From Microcystis viridis FACHB-1342 (GTDB lineage: Bacteria; Cyanobacteriota; Cyanobacteriia; Cyanobacteriales; Microcystaceae), in the NCBI RefSeq assembly GCF_014698335.1, contig NZ_JACJSV010000020.1:1-58989 (forward strand): a DNA stretch of 58,989 nt, given 5' to 3'. Below are positions 8,179 to 17,540 of the stretch, one piece after another. Each line of letters opens with the position of its first letter. Within the stretch, counting starts at the first letter, position 1. The position numbers and the translations under genes were made by a program. Under the pieces are notes generated by a model. It was not told the DNA's origin. It did not search any database and worked only from the letters and a program-made list of their open reading frames with translations.

Positions 8179-9918
8179 TTAAAACTGTCCCTTGAATTGT
8201 TCTCTATCTTTTGCTATGAGGAAACTTTGTTGGGGGATACCGATGTGAATTCCCTTCTCCTCAAAAGCAATCTTGAGACGACGACGATACTCTCTTTCTA
8301 TGTCCCATTGTCGTAATCTTTTGACGACAATTCTGAGCATAATTTCCATTCCCGTGTGAGAAACCCGACTGACACCAGCAACCTGCACAGGATTGATGAT
8401 ATCTTCTTGCCATTGTGGATCTACAGCCATATTTTCAGCGATGGCTGCCATTAAAGCGATCGCCACATCTGGCTCGGTCTGATAGGCGACTTCGATGGTA
8501 AAATCGACCCGCGCCCAATCTTTACTGAGGTTGTGTGCGGTGATAATTTGGTTATGGGCAATAGTGATTAAACGTCCGTCGGCGGCCCGCAATTGAGTCG
8601 CTCGCAAACTCATATTTTCCACCAAACCAATAAACTCCTGAAACTGGACCATATCACCGACGGTGTATTGATCTTCAAAGACAATCAGAAAACCGTTAAT
8701 CCAATCTTTTAAAAGATCCTGAAAGGCAAAGGTGAGCAATGCTCCCACTAAACCGGCTCCCGTGAGTAAAAAGGCGAAAGAAAGACCCATCCAAGCTAAA
8801 AAAATCAAAATTCCTAGAAAAATAGCGATAAATGTGATAATTTCTCGCCAAACTTCTAATAAAGTGGGAGCGCGCAGAATCCTCCTTTCCAAATTTTCGG
8901 AAAACACCGCTCCTTCCTCTACCCACTCGCGTAGCCGAAAATTAACGTAGAGATTAACCATATTGCTCACTGATGTCATCAGCAACCAGATGATAAAAAT
9001 CTGTAAAGGAATACGGATTATTCCGCGTCCTTCTAGCCTAGTTTCGGGAAATACATACAAAATCGCCGCTATTCCGGCAAACCAAAGCAGTATCAGTCCA
9101 ATAAGAGCCAGTCTTTTCCAGAGAATATTTAGCGTTAGTTGTCGCTGAATATCAGCCTGTTGACGGAAATTAGAGGAATCTCCTAGAGCGGCTAAAATCG
9201 GCTCTTGGGAGCGATCTTTTCTGGGGGGGGAATTTATGGGTAAATTTTGATCGGATTGCCTTTTAGCTTGTTTTTTGAGGAGATTAAAGCGATTTCTTAG
9301 GTGTCTCTGCCACCAAATTGATACCCAGCTTAAGAAAGTTAGCCCCAAAATAATTATAGTGGCAGTCATTACCTGTTGCCGACGAGGGGCGGGCTGACGT
9401 TCTTGCCAAGCTTGGATCAAAGCTGTTTGGATGATTTTAACCCATCTGTCCGCTAAATCGCCAACCGAAGAAGAATCGATCAGGGCATCAACTTCTGTCA
9501 CTGTCAGAATTACCTGTTGCGGTAACTTCTGGTTATCCTTGGCCACAATCACGGTTAAATTATTGAGAGTCGCCGTACTTACTTGCAGGGTTGTCGGATC
9601 GAAACCCCGATTGATAATATTATTTAAGCCCCTCTCAATGCGCCTAGCCCGTCTTTCTACCGGGGAGAGTTCCCGGGCCTCAGAAGTGGTAAAATCTTGG
9701 GAGGCAATCTGAAATAAGGCAAATCCATCTAGATGCACGGAAGCATATTCTATATCCCCGGCTACAAAAATCCTTGTCCCCGTGGGAGATACAAATGGAA
9801 CTAGAAAATTTTGGCCTAGGGATGGCAGGGAATTAAGAACAAATATACTAATTAACAGGCAGCTCGCCAATCCTTGAAGGACTAGATTGAAAAATTTTCC
9901 CCGTTGCCGTCGTCCCAT
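8179..9918 (-). CDS. MscS-family mechanosensitive ion channel
   Basis: This is a predicted inner-membrane channel that opens under tension to release solutes on hypo-osmotic shock. It has a signal-like N-terminus (VLQGLASCLLISIFVLNSLPSLGQ) and a periplasmic region of about 150 residues. Several membrane helices follow. The conserved MscS pore and beta domain includes GALLTFAFQDLLKDWINGF and QFQEFIGLVENMSLRATQLR. The C-terminal alpha/beta domain is complete. I chose ATG 9918 (579 residues, AAGGAAA upstream) over the TTG at 9945. It is larger than minimal MscS (about 286 residues) because of the N-terminal extension. Confidence 0.85.
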   Translation of the reverse strand: MGRRQRGKFFNLVLQGLASCLLISIFVLNSLPSLGQNFLVPFVSPTGTRIFVAGDIEYASVHLDGFALFQIASQDFTTSEARELSPVERRARRIERGLNNIINRGFDPTTLQVSTATLNNLTVIVAKDNQKLPQQVILTVTEVDALIDSSSVGDLADRWVKIIQTALIQAWQERQPAPRRQQVMTATIIILGLTFLSWVSIWWQRHLRNRFNLLKKQAKRQSDQNLPINSPPRKDRSQEPILAALGDSSNFRQQADIQRQLTLNILWKRLALIGLILLWFAGIAAILYVFPETRLEGRGIIRIPLQIFIIWLLMTSVSNMVNLYVNFRLREWVEEGAVFSENLERRILRAPTLLEVWREIITFIAIFLGILIFLAWMGLSFAFLLTGAGLVGALLTFAFQDLLKDWINGFLIVFEDQYTVGDMVQFQEFIGLVENMSLRATQLRAADGRLITIAHNQIITAHNLSKDWARVDFTIEVAYQTEPDVAIALMAAIAENMAVDPQWQEDIINPVQVAGVSRVSHTGMEIMLRIVVKRLRQWDIEREYRRRLKIAFEEKGIHIGIPQQSFLIAKDREQFKGQF

Positions 9919-9972
9919 TGCCCAAGTTTCCTTTTTGATTAACAATGATCTTGACTCGCTTTCTCAGCTTAT

Positions 9973-10025
9973 GACAGTTATCTTAAGGGTGAGATCAAAA
10001 GTTTTCGTTTTGGGGAGTCGGTCGT
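9973..10025 (+). repeat. partial copy of the CTATAGCAGTTAT MITE family
   Basis: The segment GACAGTTATCTTAAGGGTGAG through GTTTTCGTTTTGGGGAGTCGG matches the left half of the elements at 18278-18392 and 27742-27857. The right half is absent. Confidence 0.5.
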
Positions 10026-10095
10026 GCCTCTCCCTTCTCCCTTCTCCCCAGTGATAACTGATAACTGCAATCCCCAACACCTTACTTAACTTCTC

Positions 10096-10980
10096 ATGTC
10101 CAATATACCCCCACAGTGGCGCGAGGAAATTACGTCTTTACCCGCTTGGTTACGGCGTTCGCTCGGCAAATCTAGCGAAATTTCCACGGTTCAGCGCATT
10201 ATCAAACAAAGGAACATTCATACTATCTGCGAGGAGGGTCGCTGTCCCAATCGCGGCGAATGTTATGCCCAAGGTACGGCGACTTTTTTGTTGATGGGTC
10301 CCACCTGTACCCGGTCCTGTGCTTTTTGTCAAGTGGATAAGGGTCATGCACCCATGCCTCTCGATGTGGAGGAACCGCAAAAAGTGGCGGAAGCGGTGCA
10401 ATTGTTAAATTTAAGTTACGTTGTCTTGACTTCTGTAGCCAGAGATGATATGGAAGACGGCGGAGCCAGTTGGTTCGTGCGGACGATGACAGCCATTCGC
10501 GAACTCAATCCCCACACTTTAATTGAGGTGTTAACCCCGGATTTTGCTGGAGGTAAGGGAAGTCAACAGGAACGGGTGGCGACGGTGGTAGGGGCAAAAC
10601 CTGCCTGTTACAATCACAATATCGAGACGGTGCGCCGTTTGCAAGGACCGGTTAGACGCGGGGCTAAATACGATCGCTCTTTGGCGGTTTTGCGTTATGT
10701 TAAGGAAATCGATCGCTCAATTCCGACGAAATCCGGCTTAATGGTCGGTCACGGTGAGACAAAAGAGGAAATTATCGAGACTTTGGCAGATTTACGCGCG
10801 ATCGACTGCGATCGAGTTACTATTGGTCAATATATGCGTCCTTCTCTGGAACATTTGCTCGTACAGAAATATTGGACTCCCTCAGAATTTAGCGAGTTGG
10901 GAGAAATTGCCCAAAAAATGGGGTTTTCTCAGGTTAGATCTGGCCCCCTAGTCCGCAGTTCCTATCATGCGGGAGAGTAA
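10096..10980 (+). CDS. lipA: lipoyl synthase
   Basis: LipA inserts two sulfur atoms into octanoyl groups on carrier proteins of 2-oxoacid dehydrogenases and the glycine cleavage system. The radical-SAM cluster motif is CTRSCAFC (Cys71, 75, 78). The auxiliary cluster, which donates sulfur, is ligated by Cys45, 50 and 56 ([12 protein letters not shown]). The conserved C-terminal RSSY serine motif is present. At 294 residues the protein is complete. The TAA stop runs directly into a tandem repeat of ATCAGTT units. Confidence 0.95.
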   Translation: MSNIPPQWREEITSLPAWLRRSLGKSSEISTVQRIIKQRNIHTICEEGRCPNRGECYAQGTATFLLMGPTCTRSCAFCQVDKGHAPMPLDVEEPQKVAEAVQLLNLSYVVLTSVARDDMEDGGASWFVRTMTAIRELNPHTLIEVLTPDFAGGKGSQQERVATVVGAKPACYNHNIETVRRLQGPVRRGAKYDRSLAVLRYVKEIDRSIPTKSGLMVGHGETKEEIIETLADLRAIDCDRVTIGQYMRPSLEHLLVQKYWTPSEFSELGEIAQKMGFSQVRSGPLVRSSYHAGE

Positions 10981-11014
10981 ATCAGTGATCAGTTATCAGT
11001 TATCAGTTATCAGA
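10981..11014. repeat. STRR, CAGTTATCAGTTATCAG type
   Basis: Four consecutive 8-base ATCAGTTA-like units begin on the base after the lipA stop codon. Confidence 0.6.
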
Positions 11015-11017
11015 TGT

Positions 11018-11168
11018 AAGTAGCTGGTTATAATTAAATTAAAAATGGATTTTAGGTTCGATCCCCCCTGCCCCCCTTGATAAGGGGGGTGCCGATCCCC
11101 CCTTAGTCCCCCCTTTAATCCCCCCTTAATAAGGGGGGCATCTGACAACTTTTAACGCCTACCTACTT
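11018..11168 (+). mobile_element. GC-hairpin MITE-like repeat, copy A
   Basis: It begins AAGTAGCTGGTTATAATTAA and ends CGCCTACCTACTT, giving imperfect inverted ends. Inside are C-rich and G-rich runs that can pair (CCCCCCTTGATAAGGGGGG). A shorter inverted copy sits at 56291-56407, just before the HpsA-like gene. No coding capacity is seen. Confidence 0.6.
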
Positions 11169-11366
11169 AAGTTTTAAGTTAATTAGTTAGTTATACTAAA
11201 TCTGGTTATTAAAGACTGATTATTTATTCCCTTTATGTAGCCTATATTCAACGGATTTAGTATTAGTTATCTTTATCTTTATACCTGTTTACTGATTACT
11301 GTTTACTGGACGGCTACGCCGTGCCTTTGGCAACACTGAAAAATCTTACCCACTTCCCCGATCAAG

Positions 11367-12494
11367 ATGAATTTAGAGACAATCATCCTAGAGGAAATTA
11401 AACAATCAGCAGCGGGTCGAATTAGGTTCGAGCGCTGGATGGATTTAGCTCTCTATCACCCTGATTATGGCTATTACACCTCTGGAAAAGTAGAAATTGG
11501 CTCAAAAGGAGATTTTTTTACTTCCTCGTCCCTAGGGGCAGATTTTGGCCAATTGTTGGCAGAGCAATTTGTCGAGATGGCGGAATTTTTGGGCAATTCG
11601 CCTGGATTTACTTTAGTGGAAGTGGGAGCAGGTTCGGGAATTTTAGCGAAGGATATCCTTGATTATTTGAGTGATAGCTATGCTGATTTTTATCAAAATC
11701 TCAGTTATATAATTATCGAACAATCTCAGAAACTCAGGGAAAGACAAAGGGCAACTTTAGCGGGATATTCCCCGGTATCTTGGCAAAGTTGGCCGAATTT
11801 AGCTGATAATTCCCTTGTGGGTTGTGTGTTTAGTAATGAGTTAATCGATGCTTTTCCTGTCCATCGAGTTGTGATCGAGTCGGGAGAATTACGAGAAATT
11901 TATCTGGGATTGGGGGAACCTTTTCAGGAGATTATCGCCGATTTATCCACCGACAGAATCAAAGACTATTTTGATTTAGTGGGGATAAATATTCCCTCCC
12001 CACTTTATCCGGAGGGTTATCAAACCGAGGTAAATTTATTAGCTTTAGACTGGTTAGAAACGGTTAATCGGAAACTCGATCGAGGTTATATCTTAACCAT
12101 AGATTACGGTTACACTGCCGAAAAATATTATCATCCCCAAAGAAGTCAAGGAACCCTACAATGTTATCGACAACACCAGCGTCATGATCATCCTTATTTG
12201 TGGGTGGGAGAACAAGATATTACCACTCATGTGGATTTTACTGCTTTACAACGTCAAGGGGAGAAATTAGGCTTAAAAAATCTCGGTTTTACTCAGCAAG
12301 GATTATTTTTAATGGCTTTGGGATTAGGGGATAGATTAAATCAACTTTCTCAAGGAAAGAGCGATATATTAACTATATTTCAGCGTCGAGATGCCCTACA
12401 TCAATTAATCAATCCCACCGGTTTAGGAGGATTTGGAGTGTTAATTCAGGGGAAAGGAGTAGAAGAAAGAATACTTAAGGGATTAAGTAGATAA
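11367..12494 (+). CDS. SAM-dependent methyltransferase, MidA/NDUFAF7 family
   Basis: This belongs to the class I methyltransferases of the DUF185 (SAM_MT MidA-like) family. The mitochondrial member methylates an arginine of a complex I subunit. The N-terminal family signature is FERWMDLALYHPDYGYY (residues 21-37). The SAM loop is VEVGAGSGIL (84-93), and later signatures are NELIDAFPVHRV and TIDYGYTAEKYY. At 375 residues it is full length. Bacterial substrates are not firmly known. NDH-1 maturation is a possible role by analogy only, though an ndh gene occurs elsewhere in the window. Confidence 0.8.
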   Translation: MNLETIILEEIKQSAAGRIRFERWMDLALYHPDYGYYTSGKVEIGSKGDFFTSSSLGADFGQLLAEQFVEMAEFLGNSPGFTLVEVGAGSGILAKDILDYLSDSYADFYQNLSYIIIEQSQKLRERQRATLAGYSPVSWQSWPNLADNSLVGCVFSNELIDAFPVHRVVIESGELREIYLGLGEPFQEIIADLSTDRIKDYFDLVGINIPSPLYPEGYQTEVNLLALDWLETVNRKLDRGYILTIDYGYTAEKYYHPQRSQGTLQCYRQHQRHDHPYLWVGEQDITTHVDFTALQRQGEKLGLKNLGFTQQGLFLMALGLGDRLNQLSQGKSDILTIFQRRDALHQLINPTGLGGFGVLIQGKGVEERILKGLSR

Positions 12495-12496
12495 CT

Positions 12497-12531
12497 AAAA
12501 AATAGGGCTGAATGCTGTTAACTTTCAGCCC
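12497..12531 (-). terminator. rho-independent terminator of chlB
   Basis: On the minus strand the 8-base-pair stem GGGCTGAA/TTCAGCCC (12505-12531) is followed by TATTTTTT. It lies between the convergent ends of chlB and the methyltransferase gene and could serve both. Confidence 0.7.
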
Positions 12532-12541
12532 CAAGAAATGA

Positions 12542-14068
12542 TTAAGCTCCTACGGATTCTTTAGCGGCATACATTACCTCTAAAGTTATTTCACCAATAC
12601 CTCGCTCCCGGGCAAATTTTTCGGTATTTCGTTTGACTTTCCCCCGCACAAAACCGGGTATTTTCTGCAATTCTACCGTAGCTTCCTTATTCCAATTTAG
12701 GTCAGAATCTGCCGAAATACCTTTAGTAATTACCTCTTTGGTATCATGACCACCGAATATCTCTAATAGGTGATCTTCCATACCCAAAGTAAAGGAATTA
12801 TAGACCAAATCGGCGATCTGATTAGTGCCTTCGTAACCTAAGAAAGGTTTATAACCGAGGGGGAAATTTTGGATATGAATAGGTGCGGCAATTACTCCAC
12901 AGGGAATATCTAAACGTTTGCCCACATGACGTTCCATTTGAGTACCAAATATCGCCGCTGGTTCTAATCGAGCAATAGCATCCCCTATCGCCCCATTATC
13001 ATCACTAATTAACACTTCGTCGCAATATTCACTCACTTGTTCCCGGAACCAATCCGCATCATACTTGCAATAAGTACCCGCTAAAACCACATGAATTCCC
13101 ATCTCCCTGGCGAGAATTTTTGTCATAGCGGCTGCGTGGGTATTATCACCAAAAACCACCGCTTTTTTCCCGGTTAAATTCTGACAGTCGATGGAACGAG
13201 AAAACCAAGCAGCTTGGGAGATATGCAGAGTTTGTTCATTGATAAAATCTTCGTAATCTACTGCCGCACCTTGAGCATTAATTACCTCTTGAATTTGGCG
13301 AATACAGCGTGCTGTTTCCACCACTCCCATGGGGGTAATATCAACGTAAGGCATAGCAAATTCATTTTCGAGATATTTGGCTGTCATTAATCCCACTTCT
13401 CGATAGGGAACCAGATTAAACCAAGCGCGGGGCAGATTTTTTAAGTTGTCCACCGAGGCAGCTTCGGGGATAATTTCGTTAACTTCAATGTCCAAATCTG
13501 CCATTAACCGCTTTAATTCCGTGCGATCATGTTGGTTATGAAAACCGAGGGTGGTAATACCAATAATATTAACCGAAGGTTTAGGAGTTTTCTGGGAGAT
13601 AATTTCCCCTTTTCTCTGGGCCTTATCGAGATAATACTTGATAATTTGATAGAGGGTTTTATCGGCCGCTTGTAGTTCATTATAGCGATAGTGGTTGACA
13701 TCGGCCAGCAGCACATCTCCTTGGGCATCCTGTCGCGCTCTTTCGACAAAGTTTTGTAAATCCTCTTGGAGAATACTGGAGGTACAGGTGGGGGTTAAAA
13801 CGATTAAATCGGGACTTTCTTCGCGATCTTTGCGAACAATATTATCGACGACTTTTTCTTGGGAACCCCGGGCTAAAACATTACGATCGACAATACTAGC
13901 AGTGACGGGGGTAAAATTACGCTCCCTTTCCAACATCGAGCGCATGACGTTAAAATAATCGTCTCCCAGAGGAGCGTGCATGATAGCATGAACATTTTTA
14001 AAGGAACTGGCGATCCTTAACGTGCCAATATGAGCGGGACCCGCATACATCCAATAGGCCAATTTCAT
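12542..14068 (-). CDS. chlB: light-independent protochlorophyllide reductase subunit B
   Basis: ChlB is the catalytic-core partner of ChlN in dark-operative protochlorophyllide reductase, a nitrogenase-like enzyme that lets chlorophyll be made without light. The 508-residue protein starts with the family signature [20 protein letters not shown]. It carries the middle domain ending [20 protein letters not shown] and the C-terminal extension typical of ChlB ([17 protein letters not shown]). An AGGAG ribosome-binding site precedes the ATG by 8 bases. The partner genes chlL and chlN are not in this window. Confidence 0.97.
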   Translation of the reverse strand: MKLAYWMYAGPAHIGTLRIASSFKNVHAIMHAPLGDDYFNVMRSMLERERNFTPVTASIVDRNVLARGSQEKVVDNIVRKDREESPDLIVLTPTCTSSILQEDLQNFVERARQDAQGDVLLADVNHYRYNELQAADKTLYQIIKYYLDKAQRKGEIISQKTPKPSVNIIGITTLGFHNQHDRTELKRLMADLDIEVNEIIPEAASVDNLKNLPRAWFNLVPYREVGLMTAKYLENEFAMPYVDITPMGVVETARCIRQIQEVINAQGAAVDYEDFINEQTLHISQAAWFSRSIDCQNLTGKKAVVFGDNTHAAAMTKILAREMGIHVVLAGTYCKYDADWFREQVSEYCDEVLISDDNGAIGDAIARLEPAAIFGTQMERHVGKRLDIPCGVIAAPIHIQNFPLGYKPFLGYEGTNQIADLVYNSFTLGMEDHLLEIFGGHDTKEVITKGISADSDLNWNKEATVELQKIPGFVRGKVKRNTEKFARERGIGEITLEVMYAAKESVGA

Positions 14069-14223
14069 AGAGGGTTCTCCTACAGTCAGACTTTTTTGAT
14101 TGTCTCAGACTTTACCGATTTAGGGGTGAACACTTAACGGAAGATTACAAAAAGTCCCCATGCAGATTAAGTATCTTTTCGGGGAAAAATGACACAAATG
14201 TTAATATTAACTTTTTTAACAAT

Positions 14224-14820
14224 TTATGTCATTAGGGCAAAAATTTCTTTACCGACCGCTTGGTAACAAAGCCAACCGAAATTGGACCGGGGGTCGGGAT
14301 AATCTTTGACGATGACTCCCTTTTCGGCCGCTCGTTCAAAAGCGACTAAACGGGGAATTTCTCGCTTAAATAGCGGTAATTTTGCTTCTTCTAGAGCTTT
14401 CCGCGCTTCCCGTCCTGTTTTTGTCCGTGAATCCACTTGTGTTAACAGAACTCGATAATTATCGGTCATCGTGGACAGCAATTCTGCCGCTTTAATGGTG
14501 ACATCGATATCGAGATGATTGGGAGTGGTGGGTAGGATTAATAAATCGCTGCCCTGAGCTAAATCTTTTAACTCGTCTGGCTCCGGCCGGGCTTGGGTAT
14601 CGACGATAATATGAGTGTATTGTTTTACCAGTCCCGTCGCTCCAGCTTGGGACGCTACCATAAAAGGAAGGGTATCTTCCCGGGACCAATGGAGAGCCGA
14701 ACGATTTTTATCCGCATCAATCAATAAGGTGGGCGCTTTTTCTTGAAAATAGGCGGCCAAATGAATCGATGTGGTGGTTTTCCCGACCCCTCCCTTCAGT
14801 GCTACGACGGAAATAATCAT
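14224..14820 (-). CDS. orphan ParA-family ATPase
   Basis: This is a deviant-Walker P-loop ATPase of the ParA/MinD group. The N-terminal KGGVGKTTTS (residues 9-18) carries the signature lysine. LIDADKN is the Walker A' aspartate motif and IIVDTQARPEPDE is Walker B. At 198 residues it has no N-terminal helix-turn-helix, like small type Ib ParA or McdA-like positioning ATPases. No ParB- or McdB-like gene is next to it, so its cargo is unknown. The palindrome GTTAATATTAAC (14200-14211) with a T-rich flank lies just beyond its 3' end. Confidence 0.8.
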   Translation of the reverse strand: MIISVVALKGGVGKTTTSIHLAAYFQEKAPTLLIDADKNRSALHWSREDTLPFMVASQAGATGLVKQYTHIIVDTQARPEPDELKDLAQGSDLLILPTTPNHLDIDVTIKAAELLSTMTDNYRVLLTQVDSRTKTGREARKALEEAKLPLFKREIPRLVAFERAAEKGVIVKDYPDPRSNFGWLCYQAVGKEIFALMT

Positions 14821-15054
14821 GAACGGCTTGATCGAATAAGTGAGTATTTTCTAGTGTAATCCCAGACGGACTGAAAACCGTTTAAGTTTCCCCCCAGAAA
14901 GGCTATCAGTCAGGATTCTAGATTTTTGAGCCTGGCTCTCTCGATATTTTGGTGTAATGTGTTTCTTAATGTTGGATTTTTATGTTAGATTTTGGGCTTA
15001 TGCTCTCCCGATCGATCACTTTTTCTGCTCACCACAACTACGGGAGCGTCTTCA

Positions 15055-15411
15055 ATGTTGAAGCAATTCTTAGCAATAGCGATCGCTTTCATGATTGGGT
15101 TAACTGGGGAATTAGTCCTCTCTTTACCCGCTACTCGTTTATCCGATCGAGAAATCTCCCAACAATTACAGACTATCCCCGGCTGGCAGTTACGAGATCA
15201 ACGGATTGAAAAAACTTTTAAATTTAACAATTTTATCGAAGCCATCGCTTTTGTTAATCGCTTAGTTACTCCGGCTGAATTACTAGGCCATCATCCTGAT
15301 ATTACTATCAATTATAATCGCGTTACTCTTTCCCTCACTACCCATGACGTGGGAGGTTTGAGTAACTTAGATTTTGATTTAGCTCAACAAATCGATCGTC
15401 TGATTCCCTAG
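15055..15411 (+). CDS. pterin-4a-carbinolamine dehydratase-like protein with signal peptide
   Basis: The fold is that of 4a-hydroxytetrahydrobiopterin dehydratase (PCD/DCoH). It includes the active-site pattern E-x3-H-H-P (ELLGHHPD, His79 and His80), the following NYNRVTLSLTTHD (His97) and the C-terminal DFDLAQQID helix. The usual bacterial form is about 95 residues and cytoplasmic. This one has an extra N-terminus, MLKQFLAIAIAFMIGLTGEL, that reads as a signal peptide or membrane anchor. ATG 15055 has GGGAG 9 bases upstream and is preferred over the start at 14992. Export of a pterin enzyme is odd; a non-enzymatic or redox role outside the cytoplasm is possible. Confidence 0.75.
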   Translation: MLKQFLAIAIAFMIGLTGELVLSLPATRLSDREISQQLQTIPGWQLRDQRIEKTFKFNNFIEAIAFVNRLVTPAELLGHHPDITINYNRVTLSLTTHDVGGLSNLDFDLAQQIDRLIP

Positions 15412-15425
15412 TTTTAAATCAGCCT

Positions 15426-16022
15426 TTAACGCACACATCCATTATCTTGGCGAATATCCCAACTACCGTCAACATGGAATAAAAATAAACAGCGTTTGTC
15501 GGGTGTGCCGGAAGCAACTAAAGTAATTCTGCCTAACTGTCCCCAAGAACCTCCTAAACCCCCCCTTGTATCGGCCCAACTAGCGCGATAAATTGTACCT
15601 TGATTACCCACAGGTCCACTAACTCGGCGTAGGCTAGAATTATTAGTATCGATGCTAACACCGCGAGTGATGGGAGTCCAATCGGTGACATTCTCACATT
15701 CGTTTCCTTGCACTTTTGCCACTTTAATCTGTTCGGTTTCATTTTCTGCCATGCACAAAGATAGGGGATCAGAACCTTCTCCCGTGGCTTGATAACGGGT
15801 ATGTTTCCAATGTTGTGATATTTCAAAGGTGGCGATATTTAAGCGAATCCAAGCCATTAAACGATGATAAGCAGAAAGGGCAATGGTTAAGAGAATTCCT
15901 AATAAAATTAGGGTAACTAACATCTCGACTTGAGTTAAGCCAGAGGTGGATTTTTGCCGATTAAAAAGCTGTAGATTGCCAAAATGTTTTCGAGAAAGGT
16001 CGAAGATATTCATGAGCCTCAT
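15426..16022 (-). CDS. type IV pilin-like protein (minor pseudopilin)
   Basis: A prepilin-type N-terminus is seen: positively charged leader, then the cleavage-type sequence G-LTQVEMLVTLILLG with the Glu five residues into the mature part. The hydrophobic helix continues to about residue 55. The C-terminal globular part has four cysteines in CMAEN, NECEN, DKRCLF and DNGCVR, suggesting disulfides. At 198 residues it fits GspH/FimT-like minor pilins that prime pilus assembly or natural competence. AAGG stands 6 bases before the ATG. No other pilus genes adjoin it. Confidence 0.75.
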   Translation of the reverse strand: MRLMNIFDLSRKHFGNLQLFNRQKSTSGLTQVEMLVTLILLGILLTIALSAYHRLMAWIRLNIATFEISQHWKHTRYQATGEGSDPLSLCMAENETEQIKVAKVQGNECENVTDWTPITRGVSIDTNNSSLRRVSGPVGNQGTIYRASWADTRGGLGGSWGQLGRITLVASGTPDKRCLFLFHVDGSWDIRQDNGCVR

Positions 16023-16238
16023 CTTGCCTTTTTATTTTCAATAAATTATGTAATTAACAAGGAGCAACAATTAATTTGCTCTAGGATAATCCACATAATT
16101 TCTTGCTGTTATTACGGACAAAATTGACTGCGATCTCTATTTTTCCTGATATGGTCAAAAATGAGCTAAATAAAAACAATTTTCTGATTTTTTGCTCAAT
16201 TAAGTTTATTTGCTCTGTTTATATAGCCAAATATCCCG

Positions 16239-16712
16239 CTAACGAATAAATCCCAATTGTCGTCTGGCCTCAAATAATCCGATCGCCACACTAACGGAAA
16301 GATTTAAACTTCTCACCCCCGGTTCTGCCATGGGAATATAAACCGTGTCATCGCACTTATTTAATAAATCTGCTGGAATACCGTCGGTTTCACTGCCAAA
16401 AAGTAGCCAATCTCCGCTTTGATAGCTGTATTCCACATAACTGCTGCTGCCGCGCACGGTAAACCCGATCGCCCTTCCGCCGCTCTTTTGTTGATATGCA
16501 CAGAAATCATCTATTGTCAAGTGGTACATAAGTTTTACATAGGGCCAATAATCTAAGCCGGCCCGCTTCAGATAGCGATCGCTAATTTCAAAACCCAAGG
16601 GACCGACTAAATGCAATTCTGTCTTGGTTGCAGCGCAAGTACGGGCAATATTCCCCGTATTTGGCGGAATTTGCGGATTGATTAAAACCACTCGTAAAAT
16701 CGCTTCAGTCAT
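16239..16712 (-). CDS. trmL: tRNA (cytidine(34)-2'-O)-methyltransferase
   Basis: TrmL, a SPOUT methyltransferase, modifies the ribose of the wobble base in tRNA-Leu isoacceptors. The short single-domain form (157 residues) has the motifs LINPQIPPNTGNIARTCAA, LLFGSETDGIP and the knotted C-terminal RSLNLSVSVAIGLFEARRQ. The gene is complete and stands alone, with a CAGTTATC repeat just upstream of its start. Confidence 0.92.
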   Translation of the reverse strand: MTEAILRVVLINPQIPPNTGNIARTCAATKTELHLVGPLGFEISDRYLKRAGLDYWPYVKLMYHLTIDDFCAYQQKSGGRAIGFTVRGSSSYVEYSYQSGDWLLFGSETDGIPADLLNKCDDTVYIPMAEPGVRSLNLSVSVAIGLFEARRQLGFIR

Positions 16713-16875
16713 TAGTTATCAGTTATCGGTTATCAGTTCACTGTTCACGGCAAAAAACCCCCCACCTCTCAATTCATAATTCATAATTTAAATTTATAAT
16801 TCCCACTTCCCATCTCCCTTGGGTGAGGACTAACTATACTGGATTTTGCCCCACCCTAGTCAAACTTATTTTAAT

Positions 16876-17211
16876 TTAATTGGTATAACTATCCATACTC
16901 AACGGGACTAAATCGCCATGGATGGTCAAACCTAACAACATTGTTGCATTAGCGGGGATTAAATTGCCTGTAAGAGCGCAAATCTCATTTTTTCTAGCTG
17001 TAGCGTTAAATACTGCCCTTATATCGCCAGCACAAAACTGCGGTCGATAATCTCCTGATTTCTGCTGAACGAAATTCCATAAGACATCGCGAATGAGTGC
17101 TTGATAACCTTGATTGCCGGAAATCTCTTTCAGCTTGTCTTTGAGGACTCTTTCCAGACGAATGCTGGTGACTTCCATCTCGGTAGTGGTGGTGCGTGTG
17201 ATTGTCCGCAT
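16876..17211 (-). CDS. small ribbon-helix-helix-like protein, unknown function
   Basis: This 111-residue protein has an N-terminal half, VTSIRLERVLKDKLKEIS...YQALIRDVLWNFV, that resembles a CopG-type ribbon-helix-helix DNA-binding domain. The C-terminal half contains C-x(n)-C elements (FCAGDIR, ICALTG) and hydrophobic strands and is not recognised. GGGAG precedes the ATG by 8 bases. It may be a small transcriptional regulator; no target is evident. Confidence 0.6.
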   Translation of the reverse strand: MRTITRTTTTEMEVTSIRLERVLKDKLKEISGNQGYQALIRDVLWNFVQQKSGDYRPQFCAGDIRAVFNATARKNEICALTGNLIPANATMLLGLTIHGDLVPLSMDSYTN

Positions 17212-17540
17212 AATTTTTTCTCCCGAATACTAAAACCTATTGATGTTACAAGTGTAGTATAAGAAAGATACCTTTAACAAGCACAACCGGCGAAACCATC
17301 ACCTCTACTGCTCTTTTATTGTCACCTCTAAGGAAAAACCGCGTCTAGTCAGAATCCTATTTTGCTGTTAGAAAAAACATTGCTTATAGTCTATCTATTA
17401 AGAAAATTTTAGGTAGAGTGCGTTAGGTAATCTCTCATTTGTAGGAAAAAAATCAAGCTCTCGTTAAGGAACGGATATTTAATGAGTAAAAATTATTAGA
17501 CAAAGGACAAGAGAGGCATTTATTATCCCGATTTACTCTA
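17212..17540. other. intergenic region, nothing recognised
   Basis: About 330 bases between the small regulator-like gene and the unknown gene. A TAGAGTGCGTTAGG fragment at 17414-17427 resembles the GTAGGGTGCGT-type repeat seen near 24.2 and 25.0 kb. Otherwise I see nothing. Confidence 0.35.

Noticed and set aside
11050-11070. TTAGGTTCGATCCCCCCTG resembling a tRNA T-arm
   Set aside because: It lies inside the GC-hairpin repeat and no acceptor, D or anticodon arms can be formed around it.
14200-14211. Palindrome GTTAATATTAAC before chlB as an operator
   Set aside because: It is AT-only apart from its ends, lies beyond the ParA 3' end and matches no operator I can name; noted only in the ParA entry.
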